Shown piece by piece: positions 11,859 through 26,200 of a stretch of DNA of 64,000 nucleotides (positions are counted from its first letter, which is position 1; every line of letters starts with the position of its first letter). The position numbers were made by a program, and so were the translations under genes. The notes below the pieces were generated by a model. The model worked only from the letters and a program-made list of their open reading frames with translations, was not told where the DNA came from and did no database searches. The stretch comes from Litoditis marina (lineage: Eukaryota > Nematoda > Chromadorea > Rhabditida > Rhabditidae): positions 32,335,336 through 32,399,335 of the forward strand of contig OZ038433.1 of NCBI GenBank assembly GCA_964036275.1. The letters run 5' to 3'.

Positions 11859-14589
11859 CTGAAACCAACTATCTATCGTTCCGACTCCGAACTGGAAATC
11901 TCGGTTTATTGTTGTGGCACACGTTTTTGAACTGAACGTTGGTTGTACCATTTGATGCAAATTACATTCGTCTCTTGAGAAAATGGCGCGATTTACTGTG
12001 AACTCAAAAATTTTCAAGTCGAGTCGAACTCGGAACACGAAAACGCGGTTTTTACCCAAACTCGAAAACTAACTAGATTTTTTCCAAAACTCGAAAATTT
12101 TTGAACTCGATTAACAACCACTTTCTCCAACAACCATACCCACCTTCTCCAACCAAGTCGATCATACTCAGTTTGTTTGATGCGCTGAACATTTTCATTA
12201 TGAACATAATTGGACAATTTGTTGACAAACACAAAAATATCAAGAACATCTCAACTTGAGAAAAAAACACGAACAGAGGCAAGATGTCGCTTATCTGCGC
12301 TCAATTATCTGCGCTCAGCAGTGTACAGAGTGAATGCAAAATGGAGAAAGTTTTTTGGCTTGGCGAAGATAAAAAAAGCCAACTATAGTAGGTTTTTGCA
12401 ATCTACATCGCATACACATGAAGTTTGATGTACATCCACATCAGAGATTACGAAGTACAACTGAAACGAATGAAGATGAAACAGACCCAGCGGATGACTG
12501 CAATGACGAGATTCTCGGTGTCTGAGCGTTAACAGCGCCGTGAAGTACACTACTTAACGTTCGTTTTGTTTCATATATTTTAACACTAACAACAAATTCA
12601 ACTTGTAACTTTAACAATTATTACTATGATGTTAGCCCCAATATGTCTTGTCGCTCACGAAAAATTAAGGAAATGTGATTGTTTTGAGACGCCTACCTAC
12701 CCGAGAATTGAAGAAATGCTCACAATGGAGGCAGTGGCGCAACTACTAAATTGTTGTCAATCGCATATCATGATGTGTGCTTTTACGATAATCTAGGAAA
12801 AACAAACCATTGTTTGTTTTCGAATAAACGAAATACATGTTTTGAAAACTAATTAATTATATCTTGTGATAACTAATTCCTAATTGAATGAACATTTATA
12901 ATAATGAAAAAGTGTTTTCACACAACAGATTTCTCGTCAAATCTTATGAGCTCATCGGGAAACAAACTTGTTTGCTCAGAAATGAACGAAAAATGTAGAT
13001 TATGTTAACTTCAAGTTGTCGCATCGAATACAAGATAAATGAAACACAACACTCACCATTACCAAGTGTGCAGTGACAGCGTGCCAAGTGAAATTCCAGG
13101 TTCTGTAGGATGTCACAGTTTTTTTTTCCGAAAGATAGATTATAGATAGACATTAAGCGGTTCTCAATAAGCTCCAATTCCGTGTCCGCTCCGTGTCCTT
13201 TCCTGACACTGACTTCGTGGATACTTCGATAACTGCTTGATGAAAAGTAGTTCTAGAGCTGATGTATTTCCCTGCCCGGGTCGGGCCCGAACGTGGCCGG
13301 CACAGGTTTTTACACAGAATTTGAACGTTCTTGAGGTCTTGTCAACCGGAAACTTCGCGGTCAGCCCTGCATCACTCGTTGCGATCTAGAATCAGAGGAC
13401 CTCAGATAGAGTTGTGCTCTGGTTAGCTGAAAGGTCGGGGCGGCAGCTTTCAAAATTAATACGTGTAACCCAGCTTCCTTGGAAAAAAAGCACCATTATT
13501 ATGTTGTAATTTGACCTTGGAACTTTGAAGAATAAAAGTTCCAATTGATTATTTTTCGAGAAGGAGAAGAGATCTTTTTCAAACATTGAAACAACACATC
13601 CGTTTGAGAATGAGATGGTTCAATGCTCTCAAATGATCAAAAAATGTTTGACTACTACAATTTTCGCATTATTCCAGAATAAATTTCTGATATGGAACGT
13701 TGTCTGTTTTTCTCTCTCTTTTAGAAAGAGTGAGATTGGCGCATATCGTGTTATTGTTTATATAAGAGAAAATGTTGCTGATATAACATACTCTGCGTAG
13801 AACTAGTTTATGTTACAGCTCTAATAGTAACAAATGACCACTAGTCTCATCTTCAACTATTATGTACAATCATACAATATCATTCGAATAATATATAAAA
13901 TAATACAATAACATTCAAGTATTATGTACAATACCATTATATCATTCCATTATAACATGTACATTTACAGAATCACACTTTTGAACATAGTTATTTCCAC
14001 GTTTGAACATATTTGTGATTCGATAGACATTACACATACTCCATTCTTCACGCCTCATTATTATTCTAATCTTTTTTCATTCTCGACTGTTTTCCTTGTA
14101 ATTCAAAAGTATAATTAGATAACTTGTTTTATTACTGATTACCGTGTGCGCAAAGTTGAACCAATTAGTACTGGTCTGAAGAACAATAACAAACTTTAAT
14201 GTCACTCATGTGATATTTCTCCCATATTTCCGACAGGTGAAGATAATTTGACACACTTTTGGTCGAAGTTTTCAAATCGATGATTAAACATCGTTAAAAG
14301 GCGACAGAACAGAAAGTTAATATGAAAGAGTTGATATAGTGTTCACATTTCCCAACTGGACTCGTTGGCAGCGTGCCAAAAACTTTGGAAGACTGTTATT
14401 TAGAGAAGAAATATATTTCAGAGAAAGTTTCCTTGAATACGAATTGTAACGGAGGGGAAGAACCCTTCACATGAATTTCTATTGCTTTGAAGTATTTCAA
14501 AATGTTCAAAAACTGCCTTGAAATTTCATAGGCAACCTGCCCAAGTCCAGTTGGGCGTAAATGTGCGAACTATATTAACAGATGAACAT

Positions 14590-15770
14590 CGCTTGTATCG
14601 CGCGTAGCGCGACGCGCTGCGTGTGAGTTGTGTTTGGCGCCCATTTTCAGCTTTTAAACCACAAAAGTCTTCAAATATTTGTTTTGAAATAGAATAAATG
14701 GAAGCTAGAGATCTATCAAAAACGCGTTGTGAGAAAAAATAGGAAAATAGGTCAAAACAAACTTTTGTTCTCGTGTCGTTATAAAAATTTCCGTTAACTC
14801 TCGTCTCCAGTCCCATATCCGCAAAGGTTTGAAAAAACCACTGGTCCGAATTGGCTGAAAATTGGTAAACTTATGTGAACTCAAAAGCTAGTTCGGCGCC
14901 AAAAGTTTTATGTGGTCACGTTTCGTCTGGCGCCAGATTGCGCCAAAACCTGGAAAACGTGTGTTCATATCAGTGAAATAGTTTGAAATTATGCATAGAG
15001 ATCATAATGGTGATTTTCATGTGTCATGGCTAACATTTGGCGTCAATTTCGGGCGCTTATTGGCGCCAAATAAGAAAAAAACTTGCAAAGCACTGTGATG
15101 ACTATAAATTTTTACAGAGGTCAGATTTAGTATGGATTGGAAATGCAATTCTTTCTCCTAATTTCATTTTCATAGCATCCAGTTTTGGCGCCAAGCGTTC
15201 TTTTCCGCCGATTGGCGCAAAAACCTAAAATCGAGGTTCTCAATGAATAAATTATTGAAAAATTCTCGTCAGGATAGTTCAATTCAAACATTTCCCAATG
15301 TTTAGTGTTACGTCTGACGACATTGGCGCCAAATGAAGAAAAGCTTACAATGTACGGTAATGACTGAGATTTTTAACAGAGCTCCGATTTTTGTGAAAAG
15401 GAAAATTCAAGGCGGCTTTTGAGCTGCTTTTGCCAAAAGCTGGTTCTACCTCATATAATGAAAACACGGCTTCATATCATTCATTACTCTGACCTATTTG
15501 TGGTTGTAAAAGTACGACTAGCAAAAGTGAACAATTAGAAAAAAGTGGGGGACCAGGAAGTGTGTGAGTTCTGTTCGGTTTCACCGACTTCCACGAAAAG
15601 TGAACAATACGATGTTTCGAATAAGTGTGCAACAAAATTAGAACAATCAAATGTATTGTTCTATTTTTGTTTCACACTCATTTCCAACACCATATTGTTC
15701 ACTTTTCGTTGAAATCGGGAAAACCAAACCGAACTCACACTTCCTGGTTCCCCTCTTTTTACTATTTAGA
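14590..15770. mobile_element. Composite dispersed element, copy 2
   Basis: Repeats the module order of 4440-6470: the CGCG..GCGCTGCG then GTGAGTTGTGTTTGG start, the CGTGTCGTTATAAAAATTTCCG module, scattered GGCGCC units without tandem expansion, a GTACGACTAGCAAAA module, and the palindrome at 15536-15765. It is more diverged and shorter than copy 1. Confidence 0.6.
15536..15765. repeat. Long imperfect palindrome, foldback element copy 2
   Basis: Begins AAAAAAGTGGGGGACCAGG and ends in its diverged reverse complement. The internal GTGAACAATACGATGTT and AACACCATATTGTTCAC blocks pair. It is homologous to 6119-6470. Confidence 0.8.
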
Positions 15771-18700
15771 ACTAGTTCGCATAATAATCACATGATGTAA
15801 CTATTTTAGGCTGCATATTGGTGCGCGCTCCCAATATCAGGTCCCCCGTTACCTGAATTTCCATTCTTTGCTCTCCTTTAACATTCAACCATGTCTTCCC
15901 TTTCAGCGGTAAAAAAGGTTTAATATTTACAGCGAAGTACAGGCTATATCAGTTCTTCACACTCCTACAGTACATATTCCGTCTTTCAATTGAACTCTTT
16001 CTAGTTGCAAGTTCCACTCGTTCGAATCAGCTTTCAAACCTTTTCTAATCCGGATGCAGAAACTTTTGCGAAAGTGTTTGGCCTCCTCAATAGTGTTCAC
16101 AAACACAACCGCACAGAAAATTTTGTATTCCTACTGTAGAAGTCTCAGTAGGAATGAAATGACTATACACCTTCTCGACCATCTGCCATTTCGTGTGTTG
16201 GAGTACTTACGGGATAACATCCTAAACAAAGAGGTTTACCTCCCTGAGCTTCATGATCGTTTAGCTTTTATGGATTGCTACCACGTCTGAGCTCAAAATC
16301 AAAAATAACATGGAGGTCTAAACTTCATCTTTGATCTCAAAAAAGCTTCTGTTCAATCACCAGTTATATCGGTGATTCAACTGTTGTCCACTACTTGTAA
16401 ATCCGACAGATTATCACGCCTAACTCCCCATTAACTAGGTGCGCATCATCGATGGTTACACCACTTCCGGTACCGTTTCCCGTCATGATCTACCCATTTG
16501 GAGAAAATTATCCGTCATTCATCTCTTTCCCCTAAAATACACCATTTTTAACTGGTCCCGCTTGGAACGGTTTCTCCTTGGTTCCTATAATAAGGGTTGA
16601 TTGGTTAATCGGGACCCGGTAACCGGTCAGGTTCTTTTTAGAAAAAGCCAATTTTGATTTATATCTGAACTAGTTTGCATTTGTCTCAAACTTCTAATCA
16701 AAATCCGAATACTGCAATTGAGACGGTGATTCCCAAGAAAGTATAGGAGAAAACTACATTTTGTGGATAAACTTGACTGGTAGAATTGTAACATTCCTTT
16801 TCACCTGTTAGATTCACATGTTTATCACGATTTTACAGCAAATCCAGCCTAACTAGCTGACTACAGTCCTTTTAGTCCCCACTGAGACTGCAATAGTTAA
16901 GTTTTACTTTGTTTTTGAAATGTTAGTCATATCGGAACGTCCATTCATTTGATTTCGATTCCCTATTACAAAGAGTGTTTGTTTCGACAACGTTAAAATT
17001 TGCATTGTGAAACAAAAACAGTCTTTGAATACAAATGTGGACTGTTACACATTTACATATTTATTCATTCACTTCGCTTCGCTTCGTTACGAGGCGGTGA
17101 TCATCATACATATCACCGATCTTTGTAGCAGCAGTTTCCTGTAAGGTCTTGCCTTTCCTTCATAGAAGACTTCATGGTGAAACTATCGAATGCTCTGTTG
17201 GCATTGATCTAGTGACATGCGGGTATAGTCTTTTCCATTCCTACTGATACTCCTACAGTAGGATTTTGAAACTTCCAAGCCGTTTTACTCGCGTACTTTT
17301 AATCGAAGAAGTTCAGGATTTTCGTACCTCCTTCTTGTTCTCAGGTAGAGTAAATTTACGAGAGCATTTTCCATAAACCACATTTTCAGTTTCACAACAG
17401 CCTTCGGAAATTTTGTAAGGTTACTGTAGGAGTCTCAGTAGGAGTGGTGTGCACTATAACTTCTTGAGGAATATGGACTGCAGTCTTCAGAAATGGAAAA
17501 ACAGTACTTTGCCTTGTTTTGCAACCTTAGTCCACAGGTCAATCGAACGTCATGTATCAGTTTGTCAAACTATCCGCAACAAATTAAGAAATGATGACAT
17601 TTCTTATATGTTCGGGACTGTGCTGTGATCCCATGTGATATTGTTTTCTCAATCACCCTATCAACCTATAAACGTCATGGAATGATACCTGTATTTGGAG
17701 TTGTCTCTACTATTTCGAAACATAAGCATACTGTATACTTTCTCTTTATTTAATTTTTTTTACTAACCACCGAAATCCACACACCAGCATTAGGGTCAGC
17801 GCTAGCGCGTGGTGAATGTTGCTATTTTCCTGTTTGTCGGATTCCATAGAGCGAACAGTTTATATGTGGGTACGAACTGTAGACAGCACATATATATGTT
17901 TTCGAAACATTCTTATAACTCGAATTATTGTCTTCTGTTACTGTTTTTTTTTCACCTTTCCGTTCTCACTATATTCCTTTGTATAATTTTTCTTCTCCAA
18001 TGCCCATCAACGAATGTTCTGATTCTCTGGACATAATTTCACGCAGTACAGCGACAAAACCTAGTGTAAACATACTTCCTATCTCTAGACGGGGGTCAAA
18101 CTTGTTTTGAACTTGCCCCCGTGACTTTTGGCTGAAATCAAACCAGATTTTGTTTTTTCTACCATTGCAACTTATCACCCATCCGTAGACTACAGTACAA
18201 ATTTGAACTTCGTGACCAACGTCTAAGGATTATTCTAACGAGAACCAATACCGCGTACACCAATGTTTAAGTACCAGTCTATTTCACATACTGCTAGCTA
18301 GAGATTCGAAGTTAGTACTGTAACTGACCACGAGTTGATGGAGTGGACCATACAGCTTTCAGTTTCAAATAACTTTCAATGGAGGGTTTCTTCTAATCTA
18401 ATCCACTACTATCAGCACCCAAAACATCACATCTTCTACGACGTGAGAAGAATGACTGGGTTCATCTGCTTCTCCTCACTCTAGTGTTCCAATGCAACAT
18501 CAACTCTCTCTGCTTCCAGATCGCATTCAGATGGCCTGTGTTTCCGTAACGTCGGACAGAAAGTCCAGTTTCCCTGTCTTCAGCAAGCCATCACCACCCA
18601 CTTCTGTCACTCTTTCTCAGTGAGTTTATTCACTCTGAAATGAAGTAAGCAGACATATACCATTTTCCATTTTTCATTCAAACGAACAAATCTAATTTAC

Positions 18701-20210
18701 ATACGGTTCACATGTTTTAGTCTATATTATCGCGCGCAACGTTATGTTTAAGTATCACGGGGTACGTAAACTAATCCATTCTGCCCTCCTTTAAAAGGTT
18801 CATGAACTTCGACAGCGGCAAAGTGTTTTCCCGAAGTTTTGGTAAAACACAAATCACTTTGTTCCATAGCAGAAGGCGCCGCACGCGCCCGAGCCGCGGT
18901 GCGTGTCACTCAGCTTTTGAGCACATAAACAACATATTAGCTGGGACACATTTTATGAATCACTAGTTAGCTGCGCGCGCTACGTCTATCATAACATTTG
19001 CTCGACATAGCACACTATTACTATCGCCTAATGAAGAGTGACCATCAGCCGCTAGCCCGTTGTGACAGTTCGGAACGGTAAGTCGGTACAAGGAATGACC
19101 ATCCTCGTTGTTTCATGTAGTTTGATCACCATATACGTCATAGCTTTCGAGTTGCCACTGCCTAGCAACGGAATCAAACTACAAACACAGCGTGAAATAC
19201 ACTGTCTAGACCTACTTTGAACCAGCGAGCCCTAAATTCCTAAATATAGTGTTCCGTGCATGTTTTCCCCTTTGAAGTTTGTTTGGATCTCCAAAGCAGA
19301 GTTCAGATGAATTTCAGAGAAGAGGGCAGTGTTTTGAGAAGTTGATCATGTTCCTGACCTAACTCAAGTTGATTAATAACCGCCATCTGCTCATTGAACG
19401 GACTACAGCAGGAGGGGGTGGAACGGAGTACAAAAAGTTCCGTTTTGCCTAATTTTATAGTCTGCATCAACTAATTGAGTACACTAGAAAATAAATTAAC
19501 GCACCAGGCTCACGAACTCTCACGTGTCATGTGAGCTAGTGTGGTCAGATTTTGTTCTTTTGTGCTCTTGTTGCGAGCCTATAGTGGTGACCGGCGCAAC
19601 ATTACAACTAGGCGTCCACATTTTTATCTGTGTTGCCGTAAAACTCGCAAAACATGTGTATTGATCGTTCAATGGTTCAGACACCAAAAAAGTACTGGAA
19701 TGCGCCATTGTGACTGACCAGTTCGGATTCACAGTGTATGTTTGTTAGTTTAAGTGGTTCAACCAGACATAATTATGCTGACCAATGAACAAATAATAGG
19801 TTCGATTATAACAAAGAGTGACACTCACAGAAATATAGTGGCAGCCATTCCTGCGTGGCTTCGCAGTATACAGTAGGTCAATAAAAAACCCAAAAACGAG
19901 ACAAATTCTTGACTGCGTACTTAGAAAACTCCATATAAACTTTTTCCCAGTGTAAATGACAGGGAGTCCCATCCTAAAAAGTAGGTGGTCATGTAACTGT
20001 ATTCCACGCATCTCATTTTGACTACGAAGTTTACGAGGGCCGATTTGAATGCTTACATGGAAGGTAGTGAGACGGTATTATATGATGGTGCTCTCCAATA
20101 ATTTGCGCAGTACGTGTACATATCGCTGAACATGTTGCCATCACGTACGTTTTAGAAGAAGAAAAAAGTGCCAGATGCGAGCTGAACTTGCGTCAATCGT
20201 CGTATTTCAG

Positions 20211-23200
20211 GTTGGGTCTGAATGAGAGAGAATCCCCTTGGCGATCAATATGGATATCGATTGGAATGCAAGTTGTGGTCGGAGTACAAATATCGATTTA
20301 TTACATGTCCATGTGGCCGTATCTCAGCGGAGTGAGTTGTGTCCTTTCACACTGGTATATGCTGATTGTTAGACTGGGGACGCCTAAGTCTGATATGTAG
20401 TTTGGTCTCGTAACAGAGGACTTACACATTGCCTCAGAACAGCAGTAGTACACTTCCTGTTTGCTTCAAATATGCAAAGACCACTTGCCTCGCTCGCGCT
20501 GTTTCAGCCATGCAGCCGTTTGCTGTCCTTGTAAAAAAAATTCTTGAAAAACAAAAAAAATTCAGCAAAAAAAAGAATAAGATTCTGCAGCCGTTCGTTT
20601 GTTTTCCATGTTAATGTGAATCTGTTCCAGCTGGACCGCTCGGTTACCCTTAGTGCCGTTGGCTGGGTGGTGGCATCCTGCAGTCTCGGATGTTCTCTGG
20701 TCAGTTCGCTAACTCAATTACCTTGATTTAGTAACGAGTTCGAAACTGTTTTTCATCTTTTAATCTGATTGTTTTTCATCAATCTGATTGTACCGAAATT
20801 GTATACGTGGGTCTGCCTTAGGATTGTTAATCGAGTTCAAAATTTCGAGTTTTCGAGTTTTCGAGTTTTCGAGTTTTGGGAAATTTCGAGTTTTCGAGTT
20901 TTCGAGTTTTGGGAAATTTCGAGTTTTCGAGTTTTCGAGTTTTGAAAAATTTCGAGTTTTCGAGTTTTTGAGTTTCGGGAAATTTCGAGTTTTCGAGTTT
21001 TCGAGTTTTGGGAAATTTCGAGTTTTCGAGTTTCGAGTTCCACTCGACTCGGAAATTTTCGAGTTTTTTCGAGTCGAGTCGAGTTTTGAGTATATTTTGG
21101 ACCCAAAAGATACATTTTTCGAGTCCGAAATTTTGATTTTCGAGTTTTCGCGTTCAAAATTTCGAATTTTCGAGTTTTCGAGTTTGGCGAAAAATCGAGT
21201 TTTCGAGTTTTCGATTTTTGGAAAATTTCGAGTTTTCGAGTTTTCGAGTTGTCCGAGTTTTGGAAAATTTCGAGTTTTCGAGTTTTGAGAAATTTCGAGT
21301 TTTCGAGTTTCGAGTTCGACTAAACTCGAAAATTTTCGAGTTTTTTCGAGTCGAGTCGAGTTTCGAGTTCGACTTTAACAACCCTAGTCTGCCTTCACTC
21401 AAGATTAATTATAAAGTAATATAGTTCAGACGATAACCATCAAACATAAATCAGGGTAGCCACAGTACATTATTCTCTGTCCATATTTTCTAAATTCGAC
21501 ATTCTAATTGATGATTTCTGTACAGGCGAATCCGTTATTCGGGGCTTGGAACCAGAAGAGTCTTGCCGTGACTAATCCCACCGTCCTCGGACTCGTCCTA
21601 GCGGCCGCAGGTGATTTGATGCGAATTGATTCATACCATGAGCGGAGGGCACCTGATTATGCGATCACAAGCTCAAAACACTTGGTTCAAAACCTAAATT
21701 GATGATTCTCCGACAAAGTCCTTCTCTGAGAAAGGACCTGGTTTTCAGAAGTTCGTTGTACACTCACTGGAAGTATATTTGATTCGAGCATTTCAAAAAT
21801 ATTAGCAGTTATACGTCTAGTTCTCGACTAATGCAGTATGTCACACGTTTATATTACTGCTACTGGAATGCATATTATACTATTATGACGTTAATGACTT
21901 TTGAAACTTTTGAAATCTTGGAAGGTGGTGATCGCTTCCAACGAGGTTACTGAAAAAATGGCTACCGAAGTAGTTGTAGTAAATGTCTATCTCTCAGGTC
22001 AGTGCCTCTACGGTCTGATACCGGTGTTTCCTTCCAATAGAATGTGGATCATGGTAGCCGCTAGATTTATCACTGGTTGCGGCGCCGGTTGGTTTTTTTA
22101 ACTTTAATTTGGTTACTATTAAATGTAGGTTTTCAACTTTCGAACAAATTAAGTTTACCAGCGACACGACATCTGTTTTGATGACATATTATGTCCGGTG
22201 ACAACTTGCCTGTCCCATATATTTTCGTAAGCTCCTACAGTACAATTTTGAAACTGCCATCCAGAGAGTTGTTCCATAAATGTTTTTATTTTCGTCATAA
22301 AAGACTGAAAACGATCCAAGCTAATACGCAATGCAGGACAGGACGGGCGGTCGATATTATTTTTCATAGTTCATAGAGACTGTGTAGATCAAATTTACGC
22401 AGAGGGTTCACCTCCTGAGAAAAATGTGCAGTGTTCGAAAATAGTTTGGTTACACTTATATATTCTATAGGTTGTATGTCGGTGTTGCGCGCCTATCTGT
22501 CTATGGCATCTACCCCCGATGACCGCCTCAGGGCTATTTCTTTCGGCGCCGGGGGATTCGTACTCGGAGTGTCTATTGGACCCGTTCTACAGGTGAGTCA
22601 CATCGATAGTATCAATCAAAGACAAGGACTACGGTAGAAATCAAATTCTGCTGTGTTAGTTGAACAGACAGGTTGGAGACGTGTTCAAGTTGCTTCATTC
22701 TTCGAAAGTAGCTACAACAGAAGAAAGTTGCAGAGAGTGATCAGATCATTCTGAAGTTTGATCAAGTTTGAACCACGTAATTGTTGATAAATTTTGACCG
22801 AAAAAAAACAGGATCAAAATACAAACAGGCAGGAAGTGGTAGGTCAACATACAGCTTGCCCTGGAAGGTAAACTATGAACAAACAAACAAACAAACAAAC
22901 CAACAAAAACAGTAGTTTCAGGCGGCCTTCACTCCTCTGGGCGATGGTTTTCTGTTGGGTTCGGTCAGTCTGAACATGTACACCGCACCCGCCTTCGCCA
23001 TGGTTCTCTTGTCCCTCTTCTCCGCCCTGGGGATGAAGTTGTTCTTCAAGGAGGAGTACGCCGGACTGGCAGATCACGCGAAGGATCAGGGTGAGCATAT
23101 TTCTAGTAAACAAAACATGTTTACAGTTGTATAGAAACTGTTTACTTATAACATGATGGTAATAACCTACGGTGTTTAAAAGCTGTAGAAGTTGCTAGGT

Positions 23201-26200
23201 TGGCGGGACTGGCAGACCAAGCGAAGGATCAGGGTGGGGGAAATTCATAACTTTATGAAAAGTAGTTAGAACAGATTGGTAATAACACACATTGTTAAAC
23301 AATTTTCTAAAACTGCTAGTGGACGCTGGTGGTGCACATCAGGCGAAACACCGGGGTGGGAGATGTGGAGAAAAATGTCAGTTTGTTTACGTTTGATGTA
23401 TAGTATCGGAACGAGGAATAATTTTTGCATTCAGATCTATTTCTCTATGACATGTGGTATTCGAAATACTCTCGACGTAAATGAATTTTCGAAGTTTAAA
23501 AAATAAGAAACGTGATTGAGAAGATTGTGCATTGGGAATTCTAGTAGAAATGCCCTTTACAGGTGCATTTCGGCGATTTTCATCAACGAAAAAGACGTTT
23601 ACCGATAACCGATTATCGTTTTCAGACGCGGACGACCTGCCCGCTTTTGACCTCCCGGCCGCCCTCATCTGTATGTACTTCTGGGTGGTCGTCAACATGA
23701 TCTCCACCAATGTTGAAGTGTCAGTTCTTGTACAAATCAACTCATTTGTTTACTGTTTGAACATACAAAATATTGAAATGGTAATTAACAGAGACGCTAA
23801 ACACAACGCTTTGTTTCTGAATTGTGCACACTTCAAATGCTGTGAGTGAAAACGCGAAGGGCTGAGTTAGTTGTTCAACTTCAAGTATTCATTTTACCCT
23901 GTGAGTGAATTTGAATAGCTTCCTGGTTCAGCTTCAGTCTTTTAGTGGTTACGCCTACAGTGTGACAGATTCCAACCACTGCTCACCACAGGATTACTGT
24001 ATCTTCCAATTCTCGTGTGTTTTCAGTATGTCCACCCCTCTGTCGACAGCTATGTACGACTGGACAGACAGCCAATCGGTCACCTACAATGCAATTTTAC
24101 AAGTATTCGCCTGTCTGATCTCTGTTGGGGTCAACTTTCTCATTGGATACACCCGAATCGGAAAGATGTGAGTTTATGCTGTGGTCACACTACAAGACCT
24201 ACAGATTGGGAGCCAGAAATTTGAAAAGTATCTTCTTGTTTGTAAATATTCCCAGTTCAAAAGTTGTGAGGGGGAAGGAGAGTCGCGAATCACCTTCCAC
24301 AGTTGAAAAACGTTCAAGTGATTGTGCTTCCTGGGGCATCGCGGAGATCGATCGATAATCATCGTTTACACGCCGCGTCTCGATCTGTGGGCTCGAAAAT
24401 GTCATTCTCAAATTTCCAAACGAACCTGCACTTCTTCCTATCTACGTGTCTGAACTCTGTTTGGCAGTCGTTTTTCAGAAGAAAGATTTGTTCACCTATT
24501 TCCGTATCTGTTTTCAGTAAGATGTTGCATCAGATCTTCTTCGGTTTCTTCATCTTCATTCTGTACCATTTGTGCAACTACCCGTGGCCATTCTACTCTG
24601 GACCCCTTCATTTCATACCAGTCGGTGAGCATTTTATCCCATACGTCCACGACGAATCATAGGGTACGTCGGTTTTATGGACCCTCATAACTGCCTCTTT
24701 CAAAAAAAAACCATGGAAACATGTCATTATGTCATTCATACGTGGATTCGTCTCGATCGAAAGTTCAAATGTTTCGTTCAATTCAAACAATCTCGCACAA
24801 TAAAGTTGCACATTAGTCTATAGGTTCGAGTTTGCGTTGTAGTTTGATAATATCTTCTCACCGAAAAAACCTTCAAATTAGGCCCAAACCTAAAAAAATC
24901 GAACTACAACCACACAAGAACAGAACTAAATGGCAGTACGGTATCGGTATGTTTTTTTAAATCAAAGGTTCAATCAGGGTATAGCGTGGAGATACATCTG
25001 GGTCTGAACCGTTCGATTTGTAGTTTGATTCCGTCATGTTTCGTTCGCGATTCGATACATGCATGCATGCATGCATGCCGTACTAGAACTCAGATATGGT
25101 GAATTCTTGTAGTATTTGTGGAAAAAAAACCGTTTTGGTCCCTTCTATAATCTCTCCCTCTGGTCCCTTTTATACCTTCCACGTATACTGATGTCCTGAT
25201 TGTGGTGAGAATGTGGGAGATGCATTTTGCGATTATGTAGGGTTTATCAGAGCTTACATGGGGTATTAGCTGATGTCAGGGAGGACAGTACAGTCTAGCA
25301 GGTGGCTATTCACGTAATGAAAAGTCCAATGAAGTAAATGAGTATTTAGATTTTTTTATTCAACGCGTTAATGCATTTGACACAATTGTGTCACATAATG
25401 TTCTCTCAATGTCTTGCTTTATTTCCGGTCGAATGAGTAAGTTACATTATAAAATAATATTGAAGATGGGGCGATGATGTTCATGATCAATCTCTCCACC
25501 ACATTCGCAAATTGTTTAGTCAATACCATTCCTAGTGACACTCCTACAGTACACAGTCCACTCTATTTATTTTCTATCGCGAGCATAAACTCTGTTAAAA
25601 AAATCCTCTGAATAAAAAACTTTGAAGAAAATGCCTTCGAATAAACAGTGTGTATATCCCGCCCTTTTGCATGTGTAGTTTTGTTCATTGAGATCAAACT
25701 GTAACTCATACCCTTTTATACCGTCCCTTTTATACCTTCCACGTACACTGATGTCCTGATTGTGGTGAGAATGTGGGAGATGCATTTTGCGATTATGTAG
25801 GGTTTATCAGAGCTTACATGGGGTATTAGCTGATGTCAGGGAGGACAGTACAGTCTAGCAGGTGGCTATTCACGTAATGAAAAGTCCAATGAGGTAAATG
25901 AGTATTTAGATTTTTTATTCAACGCGTTCATGCATTTGACACAATTGTGTCACATGATGTTCTCTCAATGTCTTGCTTTATTTCCGGTCGAATGAGTAAG
26001 TTACATTATAAAATAATATTGAAGATGGGGCGATGATGTTCATGATCAATCTCTCCACCACATTCGCAAATTGTTTAGTCAATACCATTCCTAGTGACAC
26101 TCCTACAGTACACAGTCCACTCTATTTATTTTCTATCGCGAGCATAAACTCTGTTAAAAAAATCCTCTGAATAAAAAACTTTGAAGAAAATGCCTTCGAA

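Larger units (their letters stand above)
11859..20210. other. Gene-poor, repeat-rich stretch
   Basis: No exon chain with motifs is visible on either strand. It holds a TTTTCGAG-type repeat at about 11990-12110, the composite element copy 2, CTCCTACAGTA-type motifs (16127-16158, 17236-17262, 17418-17447) and GC-rich islands near 18880. The missing first exons of the chemoreceptor (minus) and of the transporter (plus) should lie here. Confidence 0.5.

Noticed and set aside
17809..18110. Hydrophobic plus-strand frames near 17.9 kb
   Set aside because: Hydrophobicity comes from T-rich DNA; no splice-consistent continuation or motif.
19520..20011. Two minus-strand frames (19973-19829 with splice-like ends, and 19732-19520)
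   Set aside because: The first has plausible AG and GTGAGT borders, but the second lacks an acceptor and neither shows a family motif; kept out as too weak.
20788..21288. 166-codon plus-strand open frame of repeated FRVFEFSSFG
   Set aside because: It is the translation of a TTTTCGAG simple repeat inside a transporter intron; the opposite strand is equally open.
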